From contig JAAYZJ010000005.1 of assembly GCA_012514915.1 (NCBI GenBank), forward strand, positions 1-14,540: a stretch of 14,540 bases of DNA, written 5' to 3'. The first letter of the stretch is position 1, and every line of letters begins with the position of its first letter. Below are positions 7,524 through 14,415 of the stretch, piece by piece. A program made the position numbers and the translations under genes. The stretch comes from Lentisphaerota bacterium. GTDB lineage: Bacteria; Verrucomicrobiota; Kiritimatiellia; RFP12; JAAYLN01. Below the pieces are notes generated by a model. The model was not told the origin of the DNA. It made no database searches and worked only from the letters and a program-made list of their open reading frames with translations.

Positions 7524-8915
7524 CTATTTGCCGTTGGCCGCGCCCGCCACGCCTTCATCGGGCAGCTTGCGGTAGAGGGTGGCCAGGCTGATCTTCAGCG
7601 CCTTGGCCGCCTGCTCCTTGTCGCCGTTGACACCCGCCAGCACCTGCTCGAGGTACTCGCGCTCCTTGGTGCGGAGAAACGCCTTGAGCGACTGGTTGCG
7701 GTACTTCTCGAACTCGTCGCCCGGGCGCGCCTGCGGCGCGGGAACCGACTGGTTGACGATGCGGGGGGGAAGCACCTCGGGCGTGATATCGTCGCCTTCA
7801 AGGAACGCCACCGCGTGCTTGACGGCGTTCTCGAGTTCACGGACATTGCCCGGCCAGCTATAGCCGCACAGGATGTCCATCGCCTCGCGGGAGACGCGGA
7901 TCTTGCGGGACGGCTCGGTCACCTCGCGCGTGATGAAATGCTGCACGAGCGGGAGAATGTCCTCCTGCCGCTCGCGCAGGGGAGGCAGTTCGATCGGAAT
8001 GACGGCCAGCCGGTAGTAGAGATCCTCGCGGAAGAGCTTGGCCTCGACCAGCTTCTCCATCTCGGTGTTGGAGGCCGCCAGCAGGCGGACATCCACCGGC
8101 GTGCTCGACGAGCCACCCACCGGCCGGACCTCGCGCTCCTGCAGCACGCGCAGAAACTTGCCCTGAACCGTGAGCGGCATGGTCGAAATTTCGTCGAGAA
8201 AAAGCGTGCCGCCGCTGGCGGCGACAAACAAGCCTCCATGGTTGGCCGTCGCGCCCGTGAAGGATCCCTTGACGTGCCCGAACATCTCCGACTCGATCAA
8301 CGCCTCGGGAATCGCCGCGCAGTTGACCGCCACGAACGGTTTCTCCTTGCGCCGGCTGCTTCCGTGGATCGCGCGGGCGATGACCTCTTTGCCGGTTCCG
8401 CTCTCGCCGACGATCATCACGGTCGTATCGGTGGGCGCGACCCGCTTGACCATCTCGCAGATGTTGCGCATCGCCGGGCTCTGGGCGACGACGTTGTCGA
8501 AACCGTAGCTGGCGGCCAGCGCCAGCTTGAGATGGTCGCGCTCCGAGACCAGGCTGCGGAAAGAGAGGGCGCGGCGGACGGTGATCAGCAGCTCGTCGAC
8601 CTTGAAGGGCTTGGTAAGGTAATCGAAGGCCCCGCCCTTCATGGCCTCGATGGCCGTGTTGACCGCGCCGTAGGCCGTCAGCAGGATGACGGGGGTGTCG
8701 GGCTGCTCGCGCCGCGCGACGCGGAAAACCTGCATGCCGTCGACCGGCGACATGCGGATGTCGGACACGATGAGATCGATCGGTTCCGCACGGATCCGCT
8801 CGATGGCGGAGTTCCCGTCACGCTCAGAAATCACCTTCAGCCCCTCGCTCGACAGCAGGCTATGCAGCAGACTGAGAATCCGGGGTTCATCATCGACCAA
8901 CAATACGGTTGCCAT
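7524..8915 (-). CDS. NtrC-family sigma54-dependent response regulator
   Basis: A 463-aa activator with the classical three-part layout. The receiver domain (1-120) holds Asp8/Asp9, the phosphorylatable Asp52 in VSDIRM, Thr80 and Lys102. The AAA+ domain (about 145-380) has Walker A GESGTGKE (170-177), the sigma54-contacting loop as GSFTGA (217-222, usually GAFTGA), Walker B GGTLFLDE (235-242) and an arginine-rich sensor region. A Fis-type helix-turn-helix lies at the C-terminus (EQAAKALKISLATLYRKL). Phosphorylated proteins of this class hydrolyse ATP to open promoters held by sigma54 RNA polymerase. I chose the ATG at 8915 because the receiver domain begins directly after it (MATVLLVDDE); the open frame continues 51 codons upstream with no family similarity. 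No histidine kinase gene is in the window, so it is an orphan here. It heads a tightly packed block of envelope and DNA-related genes, which may be co-transcribed with it or be its targets. Confidence 0.95.
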   Translation of the reverse strand: MATVLLVDDEPRILSLLHSLLSSEGLKVISERDGNSAIERIRAEPIDLIVSDIRMSPVDGMQVFRVARREQPDTPVILLTAYGAVNTAIEAMKGGAFDYLTKPFKVDELLITVRRALSFRSLVSERDHLKLALAASYGFDNVVAQSPAMRNICEMVKRVAPTDTTVMIVGESGTGKEVIARAIHGSSRRKEKPFVAVNCAAIPEALIESEMFGHVKGSFTGATANHGGLFVAASGGTLFLDEISTMPLTVQGKFLRVLQEREVRPVGGSSSTPVDVRLLAASNTEMEKLVEAKLFREDLYYRLAVIPIELPPLRERQEDILPLVQHFITREVTEPSRKIRVSREAMDILCGYSWPGNVRELENAVKHAVAFLEGDDITPEVLPPRIVNQSVPAPQARPGDEFEKYRNQSLKAFLRTKEREYLEQVLAGVNGDKEQAAKALKISLATLYRKLPDEGVAGAANGK

Positions 8916-8933
8916 AATGGATCTCACTCGATG

Positions 8934-8962
8934 CCGGAGGAACCGTCGCCACGTGCCTCCGG
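8934..8962 (-). promoter_or_regulatory. Inverted repeat (hairpin) in the leader of the response regulator gene
   Basis: CCGGAGG and CCTCCGG form a perfect 7-bp stem around a 15-nt loop, ending 18 nt before the ATG at 8915. It lies downstream of the proposed promoter, so it would sit in the 5' leader of the mRNA. It could be an operator or a translation-affecting hairpin; it has no T-tract and is not an intrinsic terminator. Symmetric GC-rich repeats arise by chance fairly often at this base composition. Confidence 0.35.
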
Positions 8963-8981
8963 TTTTCGCAGAATCGAGAGG

Positions 8982-9010
8982 ATAGTAGGGGATTACGGCG
9001 GGAATGGCCA
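8982..9010 (-). promoter_or_regulatory. Possible sigma70-type promoter of the response regulator operon
   Basis: On the minus strand TGGCCA (-35 like, 4 of 6 matches) is separated by exactly 17 nt from TACTAT (-10 like, 4 of 6 matches). Transcription would start near 8975, giving a leader of about 60 nt. The site lies in the only sizeable gap upstream of the seven-gene block. I found no convincing sigma54 (GG-N10-GC with flanks) site in the same gap. This is a weak match found by eye. Confidence 0.35.
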
Positions 9011-9126
9011 GCCGAAAAATAGGCGTGTGGACAATCGGTCGGCGACCGGGGGTGCGAAGCGGGCGCATCGAGAGGCGGGCAACACGTCAAAGGCTTGTTT
9101 CTTCGACGATGGAGCGTCGGAAACGG

Positions 9127-9918
9127 TCAGTGAAACGGGGTTGCAGCCGCCGCCAGCAGTTCGCGCGTGTAGGGGTGGGCGGGCCGGGCCATGACCTGCT
9201 CTGCGGGGCCGCTCTCGACGACCACGCCGCGCCGCATGACGACGATCCGGTCGGCCAGGTGCTGGACGACACCCAGGTCATGCGTGATGAACAGATAGGC
9301 CAGGCCGTGCTTTTCGCGTAGATCGGCCAGCAGGTTCAGAATCTGGGCCCGCACCGAAAGGTCGAGCGCACTGACCGCCTCGTCGCAGATCAGCAGCCGT
9401 GGCCCCAGCGCCAGCGCTCGCGCGATGGCGATGCGCTGCCGCTGCCCGCCGGAAAAGGCATGCGGATAGCGGTCGAGCAGATCGGCGCTCAGCCCCACAT
9501 CGTCCAGCAGGCGCGCGGCCGCCTCCCGCCGGTTCGCCGGTGTCGCCAGCCCGTGCGCCAGCATCCCCTCGGTGACCAGGTCGAGGACGGTGTGGCGCGG
9601 GTTGAGCGAGGCGAAGGGGTCCTGAAAGACGACCTGCACCGCGCGCCGGTAGGCTTTGAGGGCGGCGCCCCGCAGTGTCGCCACGTCGACGCCATCGAGC
9701 CGGATCTCTCCCGAATGGGGGGTTTCCAGCCGCAGGATCGTCCGTGCGAGGGTTGTCTTGCCGCAGCCCGACTCACCGACGAGTCCGACGGCTTCGCCCG
9801 CCTCGACCGCGAGGCTCACGCCGTCGACGGCGCGCACCGCCCCGACCGTCCGGGCCAGGACGCCGCGGCGGATCGGATAGTAGGTTCGCAGGTCGCGGAT
9901 TTCAAGGAGCGGCGGCAT
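9127..9918 (-). CDS. Oligopeptide-type ABC transporter ATP-binding protein (OppF/DppF-like)
   Basis: A 263-aa ATPase. Walker A GESGCGKT is at 48-55, a Q-loop VVFQDP near 97-101, the signature FSGGQRQR at 155-162, Walker B LLICDEAVSALD from 175 and the switch His213 in ITHD. The DEAVSALD variant is common in OppF/DppF-type subunits and is not a defect. The chain ends shortly after HPYTRELL, so the C-terminal oligopeptide-transporter extension (oligo_HPY) with its cysteines, seen in the neighbouring ATPase, is missing. Such subunits pair with an OppD-type ATPase to power import of peptides, nickel or other small solutes at the cytoplasmic membrane. The ATG at 9918 follows the upstream ATPase stop by 3 nt. 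No permease or solute-binding protein gene is in the window, and the downstream gap leads to an unrelated operon, so the rest of the transporter must be elsewhere. Substrate unknown. Confidence 0.9.
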   Translation of the reverse strand: MPPLLEIRDLRTYYPIRRGVLARTVGAVRAVDGVSLAVEAGEAVGLVGESGCGKTTLARTILRLETPHSGEIRLDGVDVATLRGAALKAYRRAVQVVFQDPFASLNPRHTVLDLVTEGMLAHGLATPANRREAAARLLDDVGLSADLLDRYPHAFSGGQRQRIAIARALALGPRLLICDEAVSALDLSVRAQILNLLADLREKHGLAYLFITHDLGVVQHLADRIVVMRRGVVVESGPAEQVMARPAHPYTRELLAAAATPFH

Positions 9919-9921
9919 GGT

Positions 9922-10980
9922 TCAGCCCGGGGGAGCGGCGGCGGCGGGGGAGGGTTCGTTCGATCCCGGGGCTTCCGCCGGGGGCCGGCTTGCGCCGCGC
10001 GCATCCCCGGCCCCGCCGGGCATCTCCGCCAGAAAGCAGCGCACCTCGTGCCCATCGCCCCACGTATAGAGGGGGGGCGGCGCGGCGCAGCGGGGCATGG
10101 CCCGGGAGCAGCGGTCGCGGAAGCGGCACCCCGTCGGCCAGGCGAGCGGCGAAGGGACCTGCCCCGGGATCGCCTGCAGCCGTCGGCCGCGGGTCGCCGC
10201 CGAGGGGAGGGCCGCCAGCAGCGCCTGGGTGTAGGGGTGCCCCGGCCGGGCGAACAGCTCCCGGCTGGGCGCCGTCTCGACGATCTGCCCGGCGTACATC
10301 ACCGCGACACGCGTGGCCATGACGGCGATCACCCCCATGTCGTGGGTGATCAGGAGCAGGCCGCTGTTGCCGCGCCGCAGCCGCCGCATCAACTCCAGCA
10401 CCTGCGCCTGGGTGGTCACATCAAGCGCCGTGGTCGGTTCGTCGGCGATGATCAGGTCGGGATCGTGAACCAGCGCCATGGCGATCATGACGCGCTGCTG
10501 CATGCCGCCGGAGAGCTCGTGGGGCCAGGCGCGCAGGCGCTGGACGGGATCGGCGATCCCGACGCGGGCCAGCCAGTCGAGGGCCTCCCCGCGCGCCTCG
10601 CGGCGCGGCAGCCGCCGGTGGAGGCGGATCGCCTCCACGAGCTGATCCCCGATGCGGTGCAGCGGCGAGAGGGCGGTCATCGGCTCCTGGAAAATGACGC
10701 CGATGCGGCGGCCGCGCAACCCGCGCCGGCCGTGGTCGGACAGCGTCGCCAGGTCGACGCCGTCGAGGCGGATCGCGGCGGCCTCGATGCGCGCGGGCGG
10801 CATGGGCAGCAGGCGGGGAACGGCCAGCGCCAGCGCCGACTTGCCGCAACCCGATTCACCCACCAGCCCCAGCACCTCGCCCCGCTGCAGGGCGAGGGAG
10901 ACGCCATCGACGGCGCGGATCTCGCCCGCGTCGGTGGCGAAGCCGACCCGGAGGTCGTCGATTTCGAGCAGGGGCGGCAT
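9922..10980 (-). CDS. Oligopeptide-type ABC transporter ATP-binding protein (OppD/DppD-like)
   Basis: A 352-aa ATPase. Walker A GESGCGKS is at 41-48, Q-loop VIFQEPM near 95-101, the signature LSGGMQQR at 156-163, Walker B LIIADEPT at 176-183 and the switch His213. The C-terminal oligo_HPY region is complete, with four cysteines in the family spacing (Cys285, Cys291, Cys298, Cys315). In a characterised mycobacterial DppD the equivalent cysteines bind a [4Fe-4S] cluster, so the same is plausible here. The last 30 or so residues are a low-complexity Pro/Ala/Gly tail. It starts 7 nt after the mutL stop with no evident Shine-Dalgarno and ends 3 nt before the OppF-like gene, so the pair is probably translated from the mutL transcript. 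OppD-type and OppF-type subunits form the ATPase heterodimer of peptide importers; the substrate cannot be inferred because no permease or binding protein is nearby. Confidence 0.92.
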   Translation of the reverse strand: MPPLLEIDDLRVGFATDAGEIRAVDGVSLALQRGEVLGLVGESGCGKSALALAVPRLLPMPPARIEAAAIRLDGVDLATLSDHGRRGLRGRRIGVIFQEPMTALSPLHRIGDQLVEAIRLHRRLPRREARGEALDWLARVGIADPVQRLRAWPHELSGGMQQRVMIAMALVHDPDLIIADEPTTALDVTTQAQVLELMRRLRRGNSGLLLITHDMGVIAVMATRVAVMYAGQIVETAPSRELFARPGHPYTQALLAALPSAATRGRRLQAIPGQVPSPLAWPTGCRFRDRCSRAMPRCAAPPPLYTWGDGHEVRCFLAEMPGGAGDARGASRPPAEAPGSNEPSPAAAAPPG

Positions 10981-10987
10981 GGGGCGG

Positions 10988-12820
10988 TCAATCGCGTCCG
11001 AATTTGCGCGCCAGTTCGCGCAGGGGCGTGAAAATCATGGTGGGGCGGCCACGGGGGCAGGTGTAGGGCATGCGGGTCGCGGCGAGGTCGCGCACCAGCG
11101 CGGCGATCTCGGCGGCCTTGAGCGGGCCGCTGTTGCGAACGGCGGCGCGGCAGGCCGCGGCGGCAATGGCTTCCTCGCGCCATCGTTCGCCGCTGCGGCG
11201 GGCCCCGGCCGCCAGAATGTCATGGGCAAGATCGGCCAGGAGCCCGCGGCTGTCGACGACGCCGAGGCCGGCCGGCAGCGCTTCGACGATCACGCGGTTG
11301 TCGCCGAAATCGTCGAGTTCGAAACCCATCGTCCGGAGCACGGCGAGGTGCTTGCGGAGCCGGTCGGCATCCTCGGGCGGGAGCTGGACGGTGTCGGGGA
11401 GCAGGAGGCGCTGGGCCGCGACGGGGTGTCCTTCGCGGACGGGCGTCATCAGGCGCTCGTACAGGACGCGCTCGTGCGCGGCGCGGGGATCGAGGACGAC
11501 ATAGCCGCCGTCGGTTTCGAGCAGGACGTAGAGGCCGGCCACCTGCCCCAGCACCCGGCACCAGGCCCAGGGGGCCTCGGAGCCGGCGGCGGCCGGGAGG
11601 CGCTCGGCCCCAGGCGGCGCGCCGGTTTCCGGAACGGACTCGCCGGGCCGGGCGGCCGGCGTCGAAAACGGCGCTTCCCCAGGGGCCCCGCCGAAAAGCG
11701 GGGAGGCGGCGAACGCGGGGAGGTCGACGCGCGGGCTGGCCCGCGGCGGGGCGGGGGGCGGCGGCGGGACGGCGCCGGCCAGCGGATCGGCCGACGGCGT
11801 GGACGGCGTGGACGGGCGCGGACGCGGCGTCGTGCCGAGCGCGGCCGACACCGCCGCGATGACGGCATCGCGCACGTCGCCCGCCTCGCGGAAGCGAACC
11901 TCGCGTTTGGTCGGGTGGACGTTGACATCGACCGCCTCGGGGGCCACATCGATGAACAGGATCACGATCGGCTTCCGGTCGCCCTCCAGGGGTGGATAGG
12001 CCTCGCGCAGGGCGTAGGGGATCACGGCGGCGCTGGCGGCGCGTCGGTTGACGAAGAGGTACTGCTCGGCGCGGTCGGCGCGCGTGAAGGTCGGCAGCCC
12101 GGCGAAGCCCGACACCCGGACGCCCCGGGCCGCCAGGTCGACCGGACGCAGGGCGGCCATGAAGTCGGCCCCGAACAGATCGGTCACACGCTCGGCAAGC
12201 GTCGCGCCGGGCGGCAGGTTGTGCAGGTCGCGGCCGTCGGCCTTGAGCCGCAGCCCCGCCTCGGGGTGCGAGAGAGCCTGGAGCAGAAAGGTCGTGCGGA
12301 TGTGGGCCTGCTCCGTCTGGTAGGCGCGGAGAAACTTGCGCCGCGCGGGAACGTTGAAGAACAGGTCGCGCACCTCGACGGTCGTGCCGGCGGGAAAGCC
12401 GATGTCGCGCACGTCTTGCAGGCGCCCGCCGACGACGGTCAGCTCCGTGCCGGCCGGCTCGCCGCGCAGGCAGGTGCGCATCGTGACCCGCGAGACGGCG
12501 CCGATGGAGGGAAGCGCCTCGCCGCGGAAGCCGTAGGTGTGGATCCGCTCGATATCGTCAACGTCCCGGATCTTGCTGGTGGCCTGCGCCTCGATCGACA
12601 TCAGGGCGTCGTCGCGCCCCATGCCCGATCCGTCGTCCGCCACGGCGATCAAGCGCCGCCCGCCGGCCGTGACAGTCACTTCGATGCGCGTGGCGCCGGC
12701 ATCGAGGGCGTTCTCCATCAGCTCCTTGACCACGGACGCGGGCCGCTCGACGACCTCGCCCGCGGCGATCTTGTTGGCGACATGGATGGGGAGGAGACGG
12801 ATGTGCTGGATGGCCGCCAT
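10988..12820 (-). CDS. mutL: DNA mismatch repair protein MutL with altered endonuclease motifs
   Basis: A 610-aa protein of normal MutL length. The N-terminal GHKL ATPase is intact: GEVVERPASVVKELMENALD with Glu33 and Asn37, DDGSGM with Asp62, ATSKI, YGFRGEALPSI at 96-106 and VHPTKREVRF with Lys305. A Pro/Ala-rich linker runs from about 331 to 415. The C-terminal dimerisation domain contains QRLLLP (470-475), which fits the beta-clamp-binding motif. The endonuclease motif usually written DQHA-x2-E-x4-E reads DPRAAHERVLYE (444-455), so the two Glu remain but Gln and the metal-linked His are Pro and Arg. The later CPHGRP motif reads CPRGRP (588-593), again His to Arg. MutL links MutS recognition to strand removal. 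It starts 6 nt after the lysM gene and stops 7 nt before the OppD-like gene. Confidence 0.96.
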   Translation of the reverse strand: MAAIQHIRLLPIHVANKIAAGEVVERPASVVKELMENALDAGATRIEVTVTAGGRRLIAVADDGSGMGRDDALMSIEAQATSKIRDVDDIERIHTYGFRGEALPSIGAVSRVTMRTCLRGEPAGTELTVVGGRLQDVRDIGFPAGTTVEVRDLFFNVPARRKFLRAYQTEQAHIRTTFLLQALSHPEAGLRLKADGRDLHNLPPGATLAERVTDLFGADFMAALRPVDLAARGVRVSGFAGLPTFTRADRAEQYLFVNRRAASAAVIPYALREAYPPLEGDRKPIVILFIDVAPEAVDVNVHPTKREVRFREAGDVRDAVIAAVSAALGTTPRPRPSTPSTPSADPLAGAVPPPPPAPPRASPRVDLPAFAASPLFGGAPGEAPFSTPAARPGESVPETGAPPGAERLPAAAGSEAPWAWCRVLGQVAGLYVLLETDGGYVVLDPRAAHERVLYERLMTPVREGHPVAAQRLLLPDTVQLPPEDADRLRKHLAVLRTMGFELDDFGDNRVIVEALPAGLGVVDSRGLLADLAHDILAAGARRSGERWREEAIAAAACRAAVRNSGPLKAAEIAALVRDLAATRMPYTCPRGRPTMIFTPLRELARKFGRD

Positions 12821-12826
12821 GCGCGA

Positions 12827-13387
12827 TCAATCCGGAATGAAAAGCACCTGTCCCACGCGGATGACATCGTCCTTGAGATTGTTGGCCTGCTTGATCGTCG
12901 CGACGGTAACCTGGTACGCGGCGGCGATTTCCGAGAGGGTCTGCCCCGCCTGGACCTTGTGCTCATAGCCGGTCTGCGCGCCGGTGCGGCGTGTCCCGCC
13001 GCGCGCGCCCGTCTGCTGGGCGGCGAAGAGCTTGACGATCTCGCGGCCGAGTTCGTCGACGATCTCCTGCCGCAGGGAGGCCTGTCCGGCGCGGAGCTGC
13101 TCGATCTCGCGGCGCAGCGCGGCGATGTCGGCCTGGGGCGTGCCGGCCTCGCGGAGCGCACCCTCGATGCGGCCGAGGCGGGCGTCGGCCTGCTGCAACT
13201 GGAACTCGAGCGCCTCGTTCCGGGCCTTGATGACGTCGAGGTCGCGCGCCTGTTGCTGGCGGGCCATCTCGACACGAACCGCCTCCTGCCGGCTGCTGTC
13301 GGCATAACGGGCGTCCTGGTAGAAAGTGTCGCAGCCGGCCATCAGCCCGGCCGCGCCGAGCAGGAGTAGGCGGCGGACGAAATTCAT
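12827..13387 (-). CDS. LysM domain coiled-coil lipoprotein
   Basis: A 186-aa predicted lipoprotein. Residues 1-18 have two Arg followed by a Leu/Ala/Gly-rich stretch and end in MAGC, so Cys19 is the likely lipidated residue. Residues about 30-125 are rich in Glu, Gln, Arg and Ala with heptad-like spacing of hydrophobic residues and should form a long coiled coil. A Gly/Thr linker leads to a single C-terminal LysM domain (about 141-185: KVQAGQTLSEIAAAYQV, then NNL and VGQVLFIPD), which binds N-acetylglucosamine-containing glycans such as peptidoglycan. The architecture suggests a periplasmic protein bridging membrane and cell wall; a defined role is not visible. I chose the ATG at 13387 because the signal peptide starts there; the open frame upstream runs through the tRNA gene. 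It begins 15 nt after the CCA end of that tRNA, has only a weak Shine-Dalgarno, and stops 6 nt before mutL. Confidence 0.88.
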   Translation of the reverse strand: MNFVRRLLLLGAAGLMAGCDTFYQDARYADSSRQEAVRVEMARQQQARDLDVIKARNEALEFQLQQADARLGRIEGALREAGTPQADIAALRREIEQLRAGQASLRQEIVDELGREIVKLFAAQQTGARGGTRRTGAQTGYEHKVQAGQTLSEIAAAYQVTVATIKQANNLKDDVIRVGQVLFIPD

Positions 13388-13402
13388 GACGATACCCAAA
13401 AA

Positions 13403-13486
13403 TGGTGCTCGGGGGGGGACTCGAACCCCCACGGGTTTCCCCACATGCCCCTCAAACATGCGTGTCTGCCATTCCACCACCCGAGC
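13403..13486 (-). tRNA. tRNA-Leu (anticodon GAG), CCA end encoded
   Basis: An 84-nt gene folds as a standard class II tRNA. The acceptor arms are GCTCGGG and CCCGAGC, followed by A and an encoded CCA. The anticodon stem CATGT/GCATG (one G-T closing pair) encloses TTGAGGG, placing GAG at tRNA positions 34-36 (13453-13451). This reads leucine codons CTC and CTT. A long variable arm with GGG-GAAA-CCC is typical of tRNA-Leu, and the T arm is GGGGG-TTCGAGT-CCCCC. The D arm has GTG/CAC around a loop containing GG. The gene lies between the 255-aa protein and the LysM lipoprotein and no terminator separates it from the latter. Confidence 0.97.
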
Positions 13487-13501
13487 GGATGAACGGGGGG
13501 C

Positions 13502-13530
13502 AACTTAGCGGAAACGGCGCGCGGAAGCAA
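13502..13530 (-). promoter_or_regulatory. Possible promoter of the tRNA-Leu/lysM/mutL unit
   Basis: On the minus strand TTGCTT and TAAGTT are separated by exactly 17 nt and lie 15 nt before the mature tRNA 5' end, an expected position for a tRNA promoter. Each box matches the sigma70 consensus at only 3 of 6 positions, so support comes mainly from spacing and location. A C-rich run follows the -10 box. Confidence 0.35.
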
Positions 13531-13543
13531 GCGCAAACGTTTT

Positions 13544-14311
13544 TTACATCTGCGCCGAACGCCACCAGTTGTAGTAAGTCCCCATCAGTTCCTGGCGCGA
13601 GGGCATCGGGTAGAAGACCAGATCGGCGCCCCGCCCGACGTAGAACCCCGTCCGAACCGTACGGTAGGGGAAGACGACCGGATGGTTGCGGTCGACCATC
13701 TTGGTCGCCACCTGTTTGGTGCGGATCTCGACGAGGCATTGGCGCAGATGGTCCATGTTGGCGTAGGGGAGCTCGTCGCCATCGCCGCGCTCGGGGTCGG
13801 CGGCGAGCTCGCCGAGCTTGAGGTCGGCGAAGTAGAGGGCCGGCAGCGGGAAGAGGGTGGCCTGGCGGTCCATCATGAAGTGGAAGAAGGCCACCGGATC
13901 CTTGGTGCTGACCACCAGGGGATTGACGGGGCAGATCTCCTGGTAGAGATGCAGTCCGCCACCCGTGGACGCGGCCGGCGGGGCCTGCCGTCCCAGCCGT
14001 GCGGTGCGCCCGTCGTGCGTCACCAGGTACAGATCGCCCAGCGCCGCGACGGGGACGGTCTCCGCCACGCGGTAGATGGCGACGTAGACGGAACGCTTGG
14101 GATCACCCGACGGATGCGGCACGCACCGGGCCAGCCCCTCGTCGATGCGGAATGCGGGGGTGCGGAACCCGGGGTCGAGCTCGATGAACATCGCCTGACC
14201 GTGCGATTTTTTCAGCGTGCCGACGGCGTAGTAGGCCCCGAAGGCTTCCGGTTCGAGCATGGAGACGATCAGCGCCTCGGGAACCAGCGACAGGTAGAGA
14301 TGCTTGTCCAT
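13544..14311 (-). CDS. Uncharacterised conserved-looking protein, 255 aa
   Basis: I do not recognise a characterised family. The 255-aa chain starts with MDKHLYLSLVPEALI, has no signal peptide and no obvious membrane segment, and is probably cytoplasmic. It is rich in aromatic residues, with FGAYYAVGT and KKSHGQAMF near the start, a central YQEICPVNPL and VAFFHFMMDRQ, and a C-terminal YYNWWRSAQ. Cysteines are few and scattered, and no nucleotide-binding or catalytic signature stands out. The start is well supported: AAGGAG sits 8 nt before the ATG at 14311, and a promoter with 17-nt spacing lies about 48-76 nt upstream. Codon use looks like that of the neighbours. It is followed after 57 nt by the tRNA-Leu gene, which seems to have its own promoter, so it may be monocistronic. 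It resembles hypothetical proteins I associate with PVC-type genomes, but that is recall, not a search. Confidence 0.85.
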   Translation of the reverse strand: MDKHLYLSLVPEALIVSMLEPEAFGAYYAVGTLKKSHGQAMFIELDPGFRTPAFRIDEGLARCVPHPSGDPKRSVYVAIYRVAETVPVAALGDLYLVTHDGRTARLGRQAPPAASTGGGLHLYQEICPVNPLVVSTKDPVAFFHFMMDRQATLFPLPALYFADLKLGELAADPERGDGDELPYANMDHLRQCLVEIRTKQVATKMVDRNHPVVFPYRTVRTGFYVGRGADLVFYPMPSRQELMGTYYNWWRSAQM

Positions 14312-14358
14312 GGCGGTTGCTCCTTGTTTTCGCGCGGCGTCTTGCCGTGCCCGTATTC

Positions 14359-14387
14359 ATCATAGGCATCCAGCCGGACCGGTACAA
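14359..14387 (-). promoter_or_regulatory. Sigma70-like promoter of the 255-aa protein gene
   Basis: On the minus strand TTGTAC and TATGAT are separated by exactly 17 nt. The -10 box matches the consensus at 5 of 6 positions; the -35 box matches only in its leading TTG. The predicted start near 14352 gives a leader of about 40 nt that includes the strong AAGGAG ribosome binding site. This is the best-looking promoter in the window. Confidence 0.55.
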
Positions 14388-14415
14388 GAGAAATGTCCGA
14401 AAGGCGGGCGGCAGG

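Noticed and set aside
9036..9048. CGGTC-GCC-GACCG hairpin as terminator after the OppF-like gene
   Set aside because: The stem has only 5 bp and no T-tract follows. A second 5-bp hairpin near 9110-9125 fails for the same reason, so no terminator is called in this gap.
8916..9068. 51-codon N-terminal extension of the response regulator
   Set aside because: The receiver domain begins directly at the ATG at 8915, and the extension covers the likely promoter and leader hairpin.
9127..9918. Walker B reading DEA instead of DEP in the OppF-like ATPase as a sign of inactivity
   Set aside because: DEAVSALD is a frequent natural form in OppF/DppF-type subunits and keeps the catalytic Glu.
10652..13369. 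A 905-codon open frame on the plus strand across mutL and its neighbours
   Set aside because: It is antisense to clear genes with intact family motifs, contains Gly/Arg/Ala-rich low-similarity sequence and is what high GC content produces opposite real genes. Other long plus-strand frames (110-1516, 5022-6878, 7422-9194) were dropped for the same reason.
13388..13480. Upstream extension of the LysM lipoprotein
   Set aside because: It would read through the tRNA-Leu gene and bury the signal peptide.
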